Shown: in pieces, positions 50,283 to 60,689 of the stretch
Layout: each line of letters starts with the position of its first letter
How positions within the stretch are numbered: the first letter of the stretch is position 1
DNA from: Ichthyophis bannanicus
Taxonomy: Eukaryota > Chordata > Amphibia > Gymnophiona > Ichthyophiidae
Direction: 5' to 3'
Length of the DNA: 64,000 nucleotides
Assembly: GCA_033557465.1 (NCBI GenBank)
Contig: CM066043.1
Span: 108,986,278-109,050,277, forward strand
Notes under the pieces: model-generated
Database searches by the model: none
What the model saw: only the letters and a program-made list of their open reading frames with translations
Told to the model about the DNA's origin: nothing
Program-made: the position numbers and the translations under genes

Positions 50283-50519
50283 TCTTCGTTTTCCGCGGAG
50301 CCGACAGGTCGCACATCCTGTCACCGCAGAAAATAATTCCCTTCTATTCTTCTTTTTTGTGGTCGTGTCTGCCTTCCTTCGATGCTATACCGGTACCGCC
50401 GGTGGTTCTTTCTTTTTTTTTTTTAAAAAAACCCCCTACTTTCTGGAGTCTTTTCCAGTTATTTTCCCCTCAGGTGCCACGTGCCATTTTGGGCACTAGG
50501 CCCAAATTTTTCCTTTAAA

Positions 50520-52321
50520 ATGGAAAAACCCGCTTTGGGTTTTAAAAAGTGTTGCAAGTGTGGCGGTACCATCTCCGTCACCGACACCCATGAGTGGTGC
50601 CTCAAATGTTTAGGTCCTGACCACTCTATTTCGGAGTGTGTTGCCTGCTGGATGATGTCGAAAAGGGGCCGGCAGAACCGAGCTGCTAAACTTAGCTCCC
50701 TTTTTCCCTCTGATGCAGCCTCTGTGGCATCGATGTCTTCCAGGGCTTCGTCTTCCTCCCATAGATCTCAGGTAACTAAACATAAATCTAGCCGGTCCTC
50801 GAAGGGTAGATCTCCCTCTAAGCATCGAGATGCCTCTGGCATTGCCCTTGAGGGGCTTTCACCGGCAAAATTGCCCCCGCGGGAGGCTTCAGCTTCCAAA
50901 GCACTAATGGGGCTCCAGGATGTTCTCGAGGCCTCAACCTCAGCAGAACTACTGGTGCTATGCTCTGGGGTACTGCCTGCTTCATCCGGTACCGATACCC
51001 AAGCATCGGCAGCGTCGATAGACCAGAGATTTTTGGCTATTGAACACAGTCTGGCGGCTCTTCTCACGGCCTCGATGCCCCTGAAACCACTTCCGACAAA
51101 TCAGCTGGTACCAACTGCATCGACATCGGCAGGTATTCTATCGGGACCGAGTCATGCTTATCATCCGGTATCGACAAGTCGGTACCGGACCCCTCCGATG
51201 CCGACTTCGATTGGTACCGGTACCGTGCCTTGCACGATCACCTGGATCGGAGATACTTTGAATCCTTGGATGAGTCTGAAGACTCCGAAAGCTCTGCCAA
51301 TACCAGAGTACTTCTTCCTGAGGATTCTTCTGCTCAGCGTAGAATGTCTCCACCAGAGGATATGTCCTTTCAGGATTTTATCCAAGATGTGGCTCGAGGT
51401 CTTTCCATCACAGTGGCTCCTGAAAAAGAGCCTAGGGCGAAGGAATTAGAAATTGTACAATACCCTAAAGCTCCCAAGGAGGCAGCTACCTTACCTATTC
51501 ATGAGATCTTGCATGATCTCATGGTAAGGATGTGGGAAACACCTCTAACCACATCTCCTCACTCTCGAAGACTCAACACCATGTATCGAGTTCCTCCTTG
51601 TCCTGGGTTTCAGAAGACTCAGCTACCACACCATTCCATGGTGGTGGAATCAGCTATGAGAAGGATAAAGAGTGCAAAAAGGCATGCATCTAATCCTCTA
51701 GGACGTGAGTGTAGGACTCTTGACGCCTTTGGACGTCGAACCTTCCAGGCTTCCATGCTTTCTGCTACGATCAGTTCCTATATATTATATATGGGAATGT
51801 TCCTTAAGGAGGTCACGAGAGATTTAGAGCTTTTGAGCCCCCTCCTTCCTGATAAGAGGCAGGATTACCTTGCTCTTGTCAAACATGCTCAGGATGTTTC
51901 CAATTTTGTGAATCGTGCAGCCTTTGACTGCTTTGAGTGCATAAGCAGAACCTCTGCTATTGCCATAGGTGCTTGTAGGATTGCCTGGCTCCAGGCATCT
52001 GACTTGGAACTTTGGGTACAGGATAAACTAGGGAATATTCCTTGCACAGGAGAGAATCTCTTTGGCAAGAATTGGCAGGAAAATGCTAATGAGAGAGTTG
52101 CTGACAATATCACTTTGGATAGATTGTCTAAATCTACAGCTGATCCTGCAAGGAAAAAATTCTACAAGAAACCATTTTTCAGTAAGAAGTTTTATCCCTC
52201 CTGTACCCAGCAGGGGCATCGTTTAGGTCAGTCTGCCCAAAAGGGACAGCAGCAACAACCTAGGCAAAGAAAAACAAAAGCTGCTAAACCTCAACCGGCT
52301 CAGCAGACTCAGCCTCCATAG
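50520..52321 (+). pseudogene. DIRS gag-like ORF, II-b, frameshifted
   Basis: The ATG at 50520 starts MEKPALGFKKCCKCGG; the Cys module has 'CLKCLGPDH' and 'CVACWMMS'. A Ser-rich linker, 'FLAIEHSLAALLTASMPL', and then a frameshift near 51230 lead into 51230-52321: 'YFESLDESEDSESSANTRVLLPEDSS', 'LEIVQYPKAPKEAATLPIHEILHDLMVRMWE', 'LPHHSMVVESAMRRIKSAKRHASNP', 'SSYILYMGMFLKEVTRDLELLSPLLPDKRQDYL', 'FDCFECISRTSAIAIGA'. A TAG at 52319-52321 ends it three codons before the CTT TGA C site seen in II-a; the homologous codon in II-a is CAG, so this is a nonsense mutation. Confidence 0.88.
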
Positions 52322-52324
52322 GGG

Positions 52325-52331
52325 CTTTGAC
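52325..52331 (+). promoter_or_regulatory. Candidate +1 recoding site CTT TGA C (II-b)
   Basis: In the gag frame the codons are CTT (52325-52327) and TGA (52328-52330), followed by C. RT coding ('FDSYLNNFAFLALNGPE') begins in the +1 frame at this point. CTT TGA C is the sequence of the classical +1 frameshift in bacterial release factor 2; antizyme uses a related stop-dependent +1 shift in animals. The homologous site in II-a is at 38827-38833 on the minus strand. Confidence 0.5.
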
Positions 52332-53517
52332 TCCTATCTAAATAACTTTGCCTTCCTGGCCCTGAACGGCCCAGAGCATTCCACCATTCCAGGGAGGTTA
52401 TGTCATTTTGCCCCCAGATAGGGGCAGATAACAGTAGAAAATTGGATTCTGTCTTTTGTAAGAGAGGGGTACAAGCTTCATTTCCTCAGCATGCCCCCTC
52501 CTACAATGGTAAGACAGTTCAATTCTCAGACCTCTCTCAACGACCAATTAGGTCAAGAGGTCACTATGCTTCTTGCCCAAGGGGCAATAGAAGAGGTAGC
52601 CATTCTCCAACAGGGTACAGGGTTCTTCTCCCCTTATTTCCTTATTCCAAAGAAAACGAGGAGACAGACCCATTTTAGACCTCAGAGAATTGAACAAATT
52701 CCAGTTCAAGACGATTTCTCTAGGAACTCTGCTGCCATACCTTCAGAGTCAGGATTGGCTTTGTTCTCTAGATCTCAAGGATGCGTACACTCATGTTGTC
52801 ATCCTTCCAACTCATCGAAAGTTCCTTCGCTTTCTGTTTCAAGGGAAGCACTACCAATACAGGGTTCTTCCTTTTGGCCTGGCTTCTACACCAAGGGTGT
52901 TCACAAAATGCATGGCTGTGGTGGCAGCATTTCTTCGTACCCTAGAAATATTTGTCTTCCCTTCCTTAGACGACTGGCTCATTCGAGCCCCTTCAGAGCC
53001 AGAGGCCAGGGTTTCTCTCTCTCGCACAATGTGCATCCTTCAGTATTTGGGACTTGTCGTAAACTTCCCAAAATCCAACCTTGCTCCCACTCAGTCACTA
53101 GAGTTTATAGGAGTTCTGCTGGATACCAGACAGATAAGGGCCTACCTTCCACAGCCCTGCTGCCTTCGCATTGTGCAGTTAGTTTCCCAAGCAGTGCTAA
53201 AACCTCACCTCACTGCTCGGGAAATGTTACAATTGCTAGGCCACATGGCATCCACTGTGCATGTGGTTCCTTATGCTCGCCTCCATATGAGGGCAGCCCA
53301 GTGGACTTTATCCACTCAATGGACTCAGGCGTCAGGTTGCCTGTCAGACAAACTAGCAAACTCAGATCGCCTTATTTTGTCCCTCCAATGGTGGCAGTCA
53401 CCCCAAAACCTTTTGGTGGGGTCCTCTTTTCAGCAACCTCTACCCCAAGCCACTCTAACAGATGCCTCACAGGTGGGTTGGGGAGCCCACCTGCAAGGCC
53501 TCTCTACCCAGAAGACC
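52331..53517 (+). pseudogene. DIRS reverse transcriptase, II-b
   Basis: The RT frame has a TAG in place of the expected Trp near 52420, then 'SMPPPTMVRQFNSQTSLNDQLGQEVTMLLAQGAIEEV' and 'TGFFSPYFLIPKKT'; a frameshift near 52665 leads to 52690-53515: 'TISLGTLLPYLQSQDWLCSLDLKDAYTHVVILP', 'VLPFGLASTPRVFTKC', then 'FPSLDDWLIRAP', where the Tyr of YLDD is Ser. RT C-terminal 'LLGHMASTVHVVPYARLHMRAAQW' and the start of RNase H 'LTDASQVGWGAHLQGLSTQ' follow. Three lesions make it inactive. Confidence 0.87.
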
Positions 53518-53690
53518 TATCTATGTTTATGTTTAATGAAAACTCATTATACCGCCATTAACTTGAGCTTCTGAGCGGTTTGCAATCATAAATAATGCAA
53601 AGGCTGCAGGAAAGCAGAAAAGGAATGCCATTAAAATCAAAAGGATAGGACAGAGAAAGAGAAGAGGCATAAAGAACAAGTAATTAGGTG
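53518..53690. mobile_element. 173-bp repeat insertion in II-b RNase H
   Basis: Compared with II-a, about 25 bases of RNase H coding sequence are replaced by a foreign segment containing 'accgccattaacttgagc' and 'gagcggtttgcaatcataaata'. Related 'accg...cggt' segments occur near 6225 and 18240. It resembles the 3' end of a SINE or other short repeat common in this genome. No duplication flanks it. Confidence 0.55.
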
Positions 53691-54208
53691 CATCAGTCTA
53701 CATATCAAGCTCCTAGAACTCAGAGCAATCTTCCTTGCTCTTTGAGTATTCCACACCCAGCTCAGCTGCAAGACAGTCCTAGTTCAAACAGACAATCAAG
53801 TAGCCATGTTCTATGTGAACAAGCAGGGCGGAACAGGCTCTCTGACTATGCAACGAAGCTTTGCGACTATTGACCCTTGCCAGAGAGCATCAAATTCATC
53901 TCCTTGCGGTGTATCTTCCAGGCATTCAAAACTCTTGGGCAGACAGACTAAGTCGAGTTCTGCTTCCACATGAATGGTCTCTCCATGCAGATCAGGTGGC
54001 CAAAACTTTCCAAATTTGGGAAACCCCGGACATAGACCTCTTCGCAAGTCCGCTGAATGGCAAACTTCCCCGTTTCTGTTCCAGAATTCCGGCTCAGGGT
54101 TGTCAGGCCAGGGATGCTTTCCTCCTCCATTGGGGCCAGGACTTCCTGTATGCCTTTCCACCCATTCCCCTAATTCCCAGAACCCTGTTCAAGCTTCGGA
54201 GAGACTGA
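53691..54208 (+). pseudogene. DIRS RNase H end and methylase-like part, II-b
   Basis: 'IKLLELRAIFLAL' (near 53700-53745), 'VLVQTDNQVAMFYVNKQGG' (near 53778-53835), a frameshift, then 53861-54208 open: 'LAVYLPGIQNSWADRLSRVLLPHEWSLH', 'DIDLFASPLNGKLPRFCSRIPAQGCQARDAFLLHW', 'LYAFPPIPLIPRTLFKL'. A TGA follows at 54206-54208 before the 'LIAPHWPRQMWYPLLLHL' segment. Confidence 0.85.
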
Positions 54209-55427
54209 GGTCATATGATTCTCATAGCTCCACATTGGCCACGGCAAATGTGGTACCCTCTGCTCCTACATCTCTCTCAAGCTCCGCCTCTGGAGTTAGG
54301 ATCTGCTCCAGATCTCCTTTCTCAGGAGGATGGGATGCTGTGGCATCCCAATTCCCAGTCTCTGCATCTCAGGGCCTGGTTGCTGAAATCCTAGAACTTC
54401 ACGGTCTTAACCTTTCTCAACAGGTAAAGGATATCCTTTATGCTTCCAGGAAGCCTTCCACAAGGCGCTCTTATGCATTTAAGTGGAAAAGGTTTACCAT
54501 ATGGTGCTCGCAGAAGGGTCTTAACCCTCTTGCGATACTCCAGTAATGATTCCAGAGGTATCTCCTTCACTTATCTAATTCAGGGCTTAAGACCAATTCA
54601 GTGAGTTCGTTTGAGTGCTATTGCAGCTTCTTTCAAGCCTCTAAATGGGCAACCTATTTCCTCTCATCCTCTTATAGCGAGATTTATGAGAGGCCTTCTT
54701 TTGGCTAAGCCTCCCATTAAGCCATCACCGGTGGCATGGGACTTAAATTTGGTTCTTGGGCAGCTTATGAAACCGCCTTTTGAACCATTAGCCACTACCT
54801 CCTTGAAATTCCTTTCCTGGAAGGTCATCTTTCTTATTGCAATCACATCAGCACGTTGCATCAGTGAATTGCAAGCACTGGTGGCTTCTCCTCCTTATAC
54901 AAGGTTCCATCATGATAAGGTAGTCCTTAGGACTCATCCACACTTTATGCCAAAGGTGGTGTTACCTTTTCATTTAAACAAAGCGGTTTACCTTCCTGTA
55001 TTCTTCCCAAAGTCTCATGCCTCAAATGCAGAAAGGAATCTTCATACTCTGGATTGTAAAAGGGCTCTGACCTTTTTACTTACAAAGGACACAGCAACAT
55101 AGGAAGTCCTCTCAACTTTTTGTTGCTTTTGATCCTAGTCGTTTGGGACTTCCAGTCTCCAAAAGAACACTGTCCAACTGGATTGCACAGTGTATATCTT
55201 TTGCCTATGAGAGTAAAAACCTTCCTCTTGAAGGCCATGTCACAGCTCACAATGTGAGAGCCATGGCAGCCTCTATGGCTTATCTTCACTCTCTCTCTAT
55301 TGACGACATCTGTCGAGCAGCTACTTGGGCTTCGGTTCATTCCTTCACAGCCCATTACTGCTTAGACAAGCACTCCCACCGGGATGCCTTGTTTGGTCAG
55401 GCTGTTCAACACCTGTTCCATACTTAA
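54209..55427 (+). pseudogene. DIRS II-b methylase-like end and tyrosine recombinase
   Basis: 'LHGLNLSQQVKDILYASRKPSTRRSYAFKWKRFTIWC' starts near 54400. A stop occurs near 54545 and frame changes near 54545-54610 and 55090. 'LATTSLKFLSWKVIFLIAITSARCISELQALVASPPYTRFHHDKVVLRTHPHFM' carries Cys where box I needs Arg (SAR-C-ISEL near 54850). The C-terminal part (55143-55427) has 'TAHNVRAMAASMAYLHS' (HxxR), 'ATWASVHSF' and 'AHYCLDKHS' with the tyrosine. The box I change is shared with II-a. Confidence 0.87.
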
Positions 55428-55542
55428 TCAACTCCTACCCACCATCCCTGATAGGATGCCAGAGATCCATGGGGGGAAGTGGAGCCCTTTCACAAGGGCA
55501 CACAACGTCTGGGGTTTCTCCCTGGAATCTGCAGCTAGGGAG

Positions 55543-55897
55543 TCCCCATATGTGTAGACTACATTCCTGCTTGTTCCTGGAGATAGCATAGTTACAGGTG
55601 AGTATCTCCGGGAACAGCAATAATTTAGTCTTCACAACCCATCCACCTCCCCTAGGAGTTGTATCTCTTTCTCTTTCCCTCTCTCTTTTGTCTCAGCTTT
55701 AAACTCAACTGGAGAGGGACAGTTGGGAAAGGCGGGAAGGCAGCACACAGGTGCTGTGGGATGCTCCCAAAAGCTTTCCTATTGGACGCTGGGGAGCGTT
55801 CCCGCACAGGCTCCGTCAGTACCGACGATACCCATATGTGAAGCTAAATTCCTGCTCTTCCCGGAGATCACCTGTTACAGGTGAGTAACTATGCTTT
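55543..55897 (+). repeat. II-b ICR and right ITR
   Basis: ICR about 55543-55637, with a small internal loss in the 'tagttactcacctgtaacagg' part. A (tc)n-rich stretch follows, then the right ITR from 55707 and the terminal 29-base block at 55869-55897 ('cacctgttacaggtg' then 'aactatgcttt'). Confidence 0.88.
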
Positions 55898-56967
55898 TTT
55901 GAAAGCCAGGACAAGGTGGAACTCAATACATGGTATCGAGTCTTTGAGAATGAGGAGATATGGTTAAAGGTGTTTCCCACATCCTTTGCATAAGATCATG
56001 TAAGATCTCATGAATAGGCAGAGTAGCTGCCTCTTTGGGAGCCTTAGGGTATTGGAGGATTTCCAACTCCTTTGCCCTAGGCTCTTTTTCAGGAGCTACT
56101 GTGATGGAAAGGCCTCAGGCCACATCACGGATAAAGTCCTGAAAAGACATATACTCTGGCGGAGACATTCTGCGCTGAGGAAAAGAGGAATCCTCGGGGA
56201 GAAGTACTCTGGTATTGGCAGAGTCTTCGGAGTCTTCAGACTCATCCGAGGATTCAAAATATCTCCGATTTCGGTGATCATGCAAAGCATGATACCGGTA
56301 TCGATGGAAGTCTGTATCAGGTGGTTCAGATACCGATCTGTCTGCCGGAGAGAGACGCATGACTCAGTACGGGTGGCATACCTGCTGATGTCGATGCAGT
56401 CGGTATCGGTTGAGGTGTCTGAAGCTGTTTCAACGGTACCGAAGCTGTGAGAAGAACCTCTAGACTGTGTTCGATAGCAAGGAATCTCTGGTCTATCGAC
56501 GCAGCTGATGCTTGGGTGTCAGTACTGGTAGAAGCGGCCGGAACCCCAGAGCATGGCGCCAGTAGTTCTGCCGAGGTTGAGGCCTCGAACATCCTGGAGC
56601 CCCATTTAATGTTTTGGAAGCCGAAGCCTCCCGCCGGGGCAGTTTTGCCAGTTAAAATTCCTCAAGGCAGCGCCAGGGCATCTCGATAGGAGATCTACCC
56701 TTTGAGGACCGGCTAGATTTATGTTTAGTTACCTGAGATCCGTGGGAGGAAGATGAAGCCCTGGAGGACGCCGCATCTGAAGGAAAAAGGGTGCTAAGTT
56801 TAGCAGCTCGCTTCTGCTGCCCCCTTTTTGACGACATTCCACAGGAGAGGCACTCTGAAATAGTGGTCAGGACCTGAACATTTGAGACAACAATCATGGG
56901 TGCAAGTGACAGAAATGGTACCGCCACATTTAGAACGTTTCTTAAAACCTGAAGTAGGTTTTTCCAT
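55898..56967 (-). pseudogene. DIRS gag-like N-terminal part, II-a
   Basis: The ATG (complement at 56965-56967) starts MEKPTSGFKKRSKCGG; the first Cys of the module is Ser. Then 'CCLKCSGPDH', a frameshift and 'KRGQQKRAAKLSTLFPSDA', a Ser-rich linker, 'FLAIEHSLEVLLTASVPL' near 56490-56440, 'YFESSDESEDSEDSANTRVLLPEDSS' near 56250-56180 and 'MWETPLTISPHSQRLDTMY' near 55960-55920. It stops at 55898 where II-b was inserted. Frameshifts are scattered through it. Confidence 0.85.
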
Positions 56968-57182
56968 TTTTAAGGAAATATTGGGCCTAGTGCCCAAAAT
57001 GGCGCCTAGCACCAAGGAAAAAAAGTTCCTGAAGTAAACCACTTCAGAAACTATAGTTTGGGTTTTTGTTTTGTTTTTTTGAAGAAAGAAAGAACCGGCG
57101 GTACTGGTATAGCGTCGAGGGAAGGCAGACGTGACCACAAAAACAAAGATTAAAGACGAAATTTTCTGCGGTGGCAGGGTAT

Positions 57183-58187
57183 GCAACATAAGATATGCCA
57201 TACTGGGTCAGACCAAGGTCCATCAAGTCCAGTATCCTGTTTCCAACAGTGGCCAATCTAGGTCATACGTACCTAGCAGTATCCCCAAAAGAGACAGGTC
57301 CCACAATGCTTGTATTGGGTCATGCATTGATATCCTGGGTCCCTTTTTAATAATGGTTTATGGACCTTTCCTCCAGGAACTTGTCCAAACCTTATTTAAA
57401 CCCAGCTACACTAACAGCCTTACTACATCCTCTGGTAACAAATTCCAGAGTTTGATTACACGTTGAGTGAAAAAATATTTTCTTATTTGTCTTAAATAGT
57501 TTACCCTGTAGCTTCATTACATGTCCCCTAGTCTTTCTATATTCTGATAGCGTAAACAATCGATCTACGTTTACCCGTTCCACTCCATTCATTAATTTAT
57601 AGACCTCTATCATATCTCCCCTCAGCCGCCTCTTTTTCAGGTTGAAGAGCCCTGACCTTTGTAGCCTCTCTTCATAGGAGTAGCCTTCCATCCCCTTTAC
57701 CATTTTGGTGGCTCTTCTCTGTACCTTTTCTAATAACGCTATATCCTTTTTAAGATACGGCGACCCGAATTGCACACAATATTCAAGGTGCAGTTGTACC
57801 ATGGAACGATACAGAGGCATTATAATATCCTTTGTTTTATTTTCCATTCCTTTCCTTATGATACCTAGCATTCTATTTGCTTTCTTGGCCGCCGCTGCAC
57901 ACTGGGCGGAGGGTTTTAACATGTTATCCACGATGACTCCTAAATATTTTTCCTGGGTGGTGGTTCCCAATGTGGAACCTTGCATTGTGTAACCATAATG
58001 TGGGTTGTTCTTTCCTAGGTGCATAACTTTGCCCTTGTCCACATTAAATTTCATCTGCCATTTGGATGCCCAGTCTTCCAATTTATCCAGATCCTCCTGC
58101 AGTTTTCCAGTCCTCTTGGGTTTTAACAACTTTAAATAGTTTTATGTCGTCTGCAAATTTGATAACCTCACTAGTTATTCCCTTTTC
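57183..58187 (-). pseudogene. CR1-like LINE, 5'-truncated RT C-terminal fragment
   Basis: Reading down from 58187: 'EITSEVIKFADDIKLF' (near 58170-58130), 'LEDWASKWQMKFNVDKGKVMHLGKNNPHYGYTM', 'AAAAKKANRMLGIIRKGMENKTKDIIMPLYRSMV', 'EYCVQFGSPYLKKDIALLEKVQRRATKM', then '[28 protein letters not shown]'; the ORF runs 58129-57392 with the end frameshifted. The 3' UTR and 'cttatgttg' tail end at 57183. It is close to the full-length copy at 48935-49943 and inserted into the II-a leader. Confidence 0.9.
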
Positions 58188-58357
58188 CTGTCGGCTCCGC
58201 GGAAAGCGAAGAACTGGAGAGGGACAGTTGGAAAGGCAGCATGCAGGCGCTGTGGGATGCTTCCAAAAGCTTTCCTATTGGATGCTGGGGAGCGTTCCTG
58301 CGCAGGCTCTTTCGGTACCAACGATACCCCATATGTGAAGACTAAATTCCTGCTGTG
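58188..58357 (-). repeat. II-a left ITR, outer tip missing
   Basis: The complement reads 'gcaggaatttagtcttcacatatggggtatcgttggtacc', then the family II ITR to 'ccctctccagttcttcg'. The outermost part ('atctccaggaacaa') is missing at the boundary with III-b, so a deletion has trimmed this end. Confidence 0.85.
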
Positions 58358-59100
58358 ATCAAGCAGATGATTCAGGATGAGTGGGAGGTCCCCAAAGCCG
58401 CTCTGAAGGGCACAAGGACAATGGCCTGACTCTGTCCCCTTCCTGAACAAGGGAAGGATATCCTTTTTTTCCCTTAAGGTCAACGCAGCGGTCTTGGCGG
58501 TCACTAAGAGAACTACCATTCTGGTGGAGGGAAGCACTGCAGGACCGGAAGTTAGAAACCTTATTGAAGCAGGCCTTCGAAATCAATACCCTGTCACTTC
58601 ATGCTTCAGTCTGTGGGGCGATTGTGGCCAGGGCCTGTCTGTGTTGGGCCCAGGGCATCACAGAGACTGCGGGGCAGGGAAGTCGCTTCCCTTCAGAGGT
58701 AGCGAAGCTGGAATTGGGGGCAGCGTATTTGGCGGATGCAGCCAATGACTTGATTAGGTGTCTCTCCAAGTGTATGGCTTCAGCAGTGGCCGCTAAGCGG
58801 AACTTGTGGTTTTGAAATTGGTCGGCAGATGTCTCCTCTAGGTCTCATTTGAACAAACTACCATTCAAGGGTAAGCTGTGCTTTGGTGAGGCCTTGGAGA
58901 AATTGGTCAAGGACCTGGGTGAGACCAAAGGTGGCAGGCTTCCAGAAGGTAAACGGAAACCGGGGTGGCTGGTGGGCCTGGTAAGGGTTCAGCCATGGGT
59001 TTTACAGGGCTTTGGGGCAGTACAATTTGCACCTTTTCAGAGGGGGTGCAATTTGGCCCGAGGACAAGCCTTTCGGGGAGAGGATTTTACTCCTCTGTGA
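58358..59100 (+). pseudogene. DIRS family III copy b: gag-like remnant
   Basis: 'IKQMIQDEWEVPKAALKGTRTMA' (58360-58430), 'LPEQGK..FPLKVNAAVLAVTKRTTILVEGSTA' near 58435-58540, 'LKQAFEINTLSLHASVCGAIVARACLCWAQGI' near 58560-58655, then 'LGAAYLADAANDLIRCLSKCMASAVAAKRNLW' near 58710-58812 and 'LPFKGKLCFGEALEKLVKDLGETKGGRLPEG' near 58850-58950. This gag type lacks the Cys module and the 'LPHHSMVVESAM' core of families I and II. The 5' end of the element is missing and several frameshifts are present. Confidence 0.75.
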
Positions 59101-59359
59101 TGACCCTCAAAAAGCCACAATGAGATGAGTGTGGCTCAGCCTGAGGTGGTTCCCGTGGATGGTTGACTATGGGACTTTTACCCGGCTGGGGTCTGTATCA
59201 TGTCCTGACAATGGGTTGTGGAAATCATCGGAGGCTATGTGCTGGAGTTGGCATGACCCATCCCGGATACCTTCTTGGCGTCGCCTTGCAAGGTGGTGGG
59301 AAAACTGTAGGCCGTAGGAGACACACTCGCTTGACTGCTGCAGTTAAAGGTGGTAGTAA

Positions 59360-60680
59360 AGGTTCCACGAGTCCAGTACAGCTGTAGTAGATACTCCATT
59401 TATTTCTTGGTCCCTAAGAAGGTAGGAAGCTTTCATCCTATTTTAGACCTCTAGCGAGTAAATCGGTGTTTGCGAATCCCTCACTTCCACATGGAGACGC
59501 TGCGGTCAGTGATTGTAGCTGTCAGGGAAGGCGAGTTCCTCACCTTGCTGGATCTCACAGAGGCCTACTTGCATATCCCTTTTTGGCCAGAGCATCAAAG
59601 ATACCTCTGGTTTGCGGTTCTGATGGGGCATTTCCAATTCTGCGCCCTACCCTTTGGTCTCACGACCGCTCCATGCACGTTTACCAAGATAATGGTGGTG
59701 GTTGTCATGGCGGTGCTCTGGCAGGAGAGGTTTTTGCTACCCCCTTACCTGGATGACTGGCTCATCAGAGCAAAATCTATAGAGGGGAGAGTGCGGGCCA
59801 CAGCTATAGAATTTCTACAGGGACTTGGATGGGTGGTCAATCTTGCAAAGAGCTGGCTGTCGCCTACCCAGGATCTTATATTTCTCAGAGCCTGTTTTCA
59901 AAACAGACAAGGGGCAGAGTAGCCCTGCTACAGGACAGGATGCAGACCTTGCAAACACAGCTCCGGCATTTTCTCTTCAAGGGGGTACCAATGGTGTGGC
60001 ATTACCTACAACTGGGTTCCATGGCAGCGATGATAGAGTTGGTGTCATGGGCATGGACTCACATGCAGCCGCTACAAAGGGCCGTGCTCTGAAGATGGTT
60101 GGCGCAGTGTCATCTGCTGACACTCCCGTTACAGTATTCCAGGGTCACGCAAGCTTCGCTTCAGTGGTGGCAATGATCAGAAAAGTTGTTGAGCGGCATG
60201 CCCTGGAGTCGCCCGCCTGGATCCCAGTGACAATGGGTGCCAGCCTGGAGGGCTGGGGAGCCCATTGTCATGACCTCATAGCGCAGGGGGTTTGGACTAA
60301 GGATCAGAAAGCATGATCTATCAATCACCTGGAAATGAGGGCCATTTTCTTAGAGCTGCAGAGGTTTCACTGCAAAGCGGTGCGGGTATTCTTGGATAAT
60401 GCCATGATGGTGACTTATATCAACCGGCAAGGCAGTACGAGCAGTGTACAACTTGTGGCAGAGATTGCTTAGTTGTTGGACTGGGCAGAGGACAACCTGC
60501 AGGTGATCTCGGCAGCCCACATTGCAAGAACCGACAGCGTGATGGCAGATTATCTGTCGGGTGAGGTTGAATCCAGGAGAGTGGGTCACTCTGCAAAGCA
60601 GTCTTCGAGCAGATAGTACACGGGTGGGAACCACCGGTAAATGGACCTGATGGTGATCTTATCCTCCGCCAAAGTGAGCC
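59360..60680 (+). pseudogene. DIRS family III copy b: RT and RNase H
   Basis: 'YSRYSIYFLVPKKVGSFHPILDL' (59385-59450), 'LRIPHFHMETLRSVIVAVREGEFLTLLDLTEAYLHIPFWPEHQRYLWFAV' (59469-59620), 'LPFGLTTAPCTFTKIM' and intact 'YLDDWLIRAKS' near 59745-59778, 'LAKSWLSPTQDLIFL' near 59842-59885. RNase H: 'TMGASLEGWGAHCHDLIAQGVW' near 60228-60295 (Asp changed to Gly), 'INHLEMRAIFLELQRF' near 60318-60365 and 'VRVFLDNAMMVTYINRQG' near 60380-60435. Frameshifts and stops are frequent. Confidence 0.82.
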
Positions 60681-60689
60681 AGTTTTCAA

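Larger units (their letters stand above)
50121..55897 (+). mobile_element. DIRS-like YR retrotransposon, copy II-b
   Basis: 5.78 kb with left ITR (50121-50282), gag, RT/RNase H, YR, ICR (55543-55637) and right ITR with terminal block (55707-55897). It inserted into the gag of an older copy of its own family (II-a), in the opposite direction. It carries a 173-bp repeat at 53518-53690 and several point lesions. Confidence 0.93.
35444..58357 (-). mobile_element. DIRS-like YR retrotransposon, copy II-a (split into four pieces)
   Basis: Pieces at 35444-39369, 49944-50120, 55898-57182 and 58188-58357 form one minus-strand element. Junctions fit to within a few bases: the gag text '...SSYILYI' at 49944 continues as 'GNVP/MFLKEV' at 39369, and '...PPCPGFQK' at 55898 continues as 'TQLPHHS' at 50120. 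The intruders are a CR1 LINE (39370-49943), II-b (50121-55897) and a truncated CR1 (57183-58187). The remaining 5.56 kb equals the length of II-b. The outer 15 or so bases of the left end are missing at 58357. All genes are broken. Confidence 0.88.

Noticed and set aside
58754..59100. Independent small genes between II-a and the family III RT
   Set aside because: Their products align in order with a DIRS family III gag and are parts of one frameshifted ORF.
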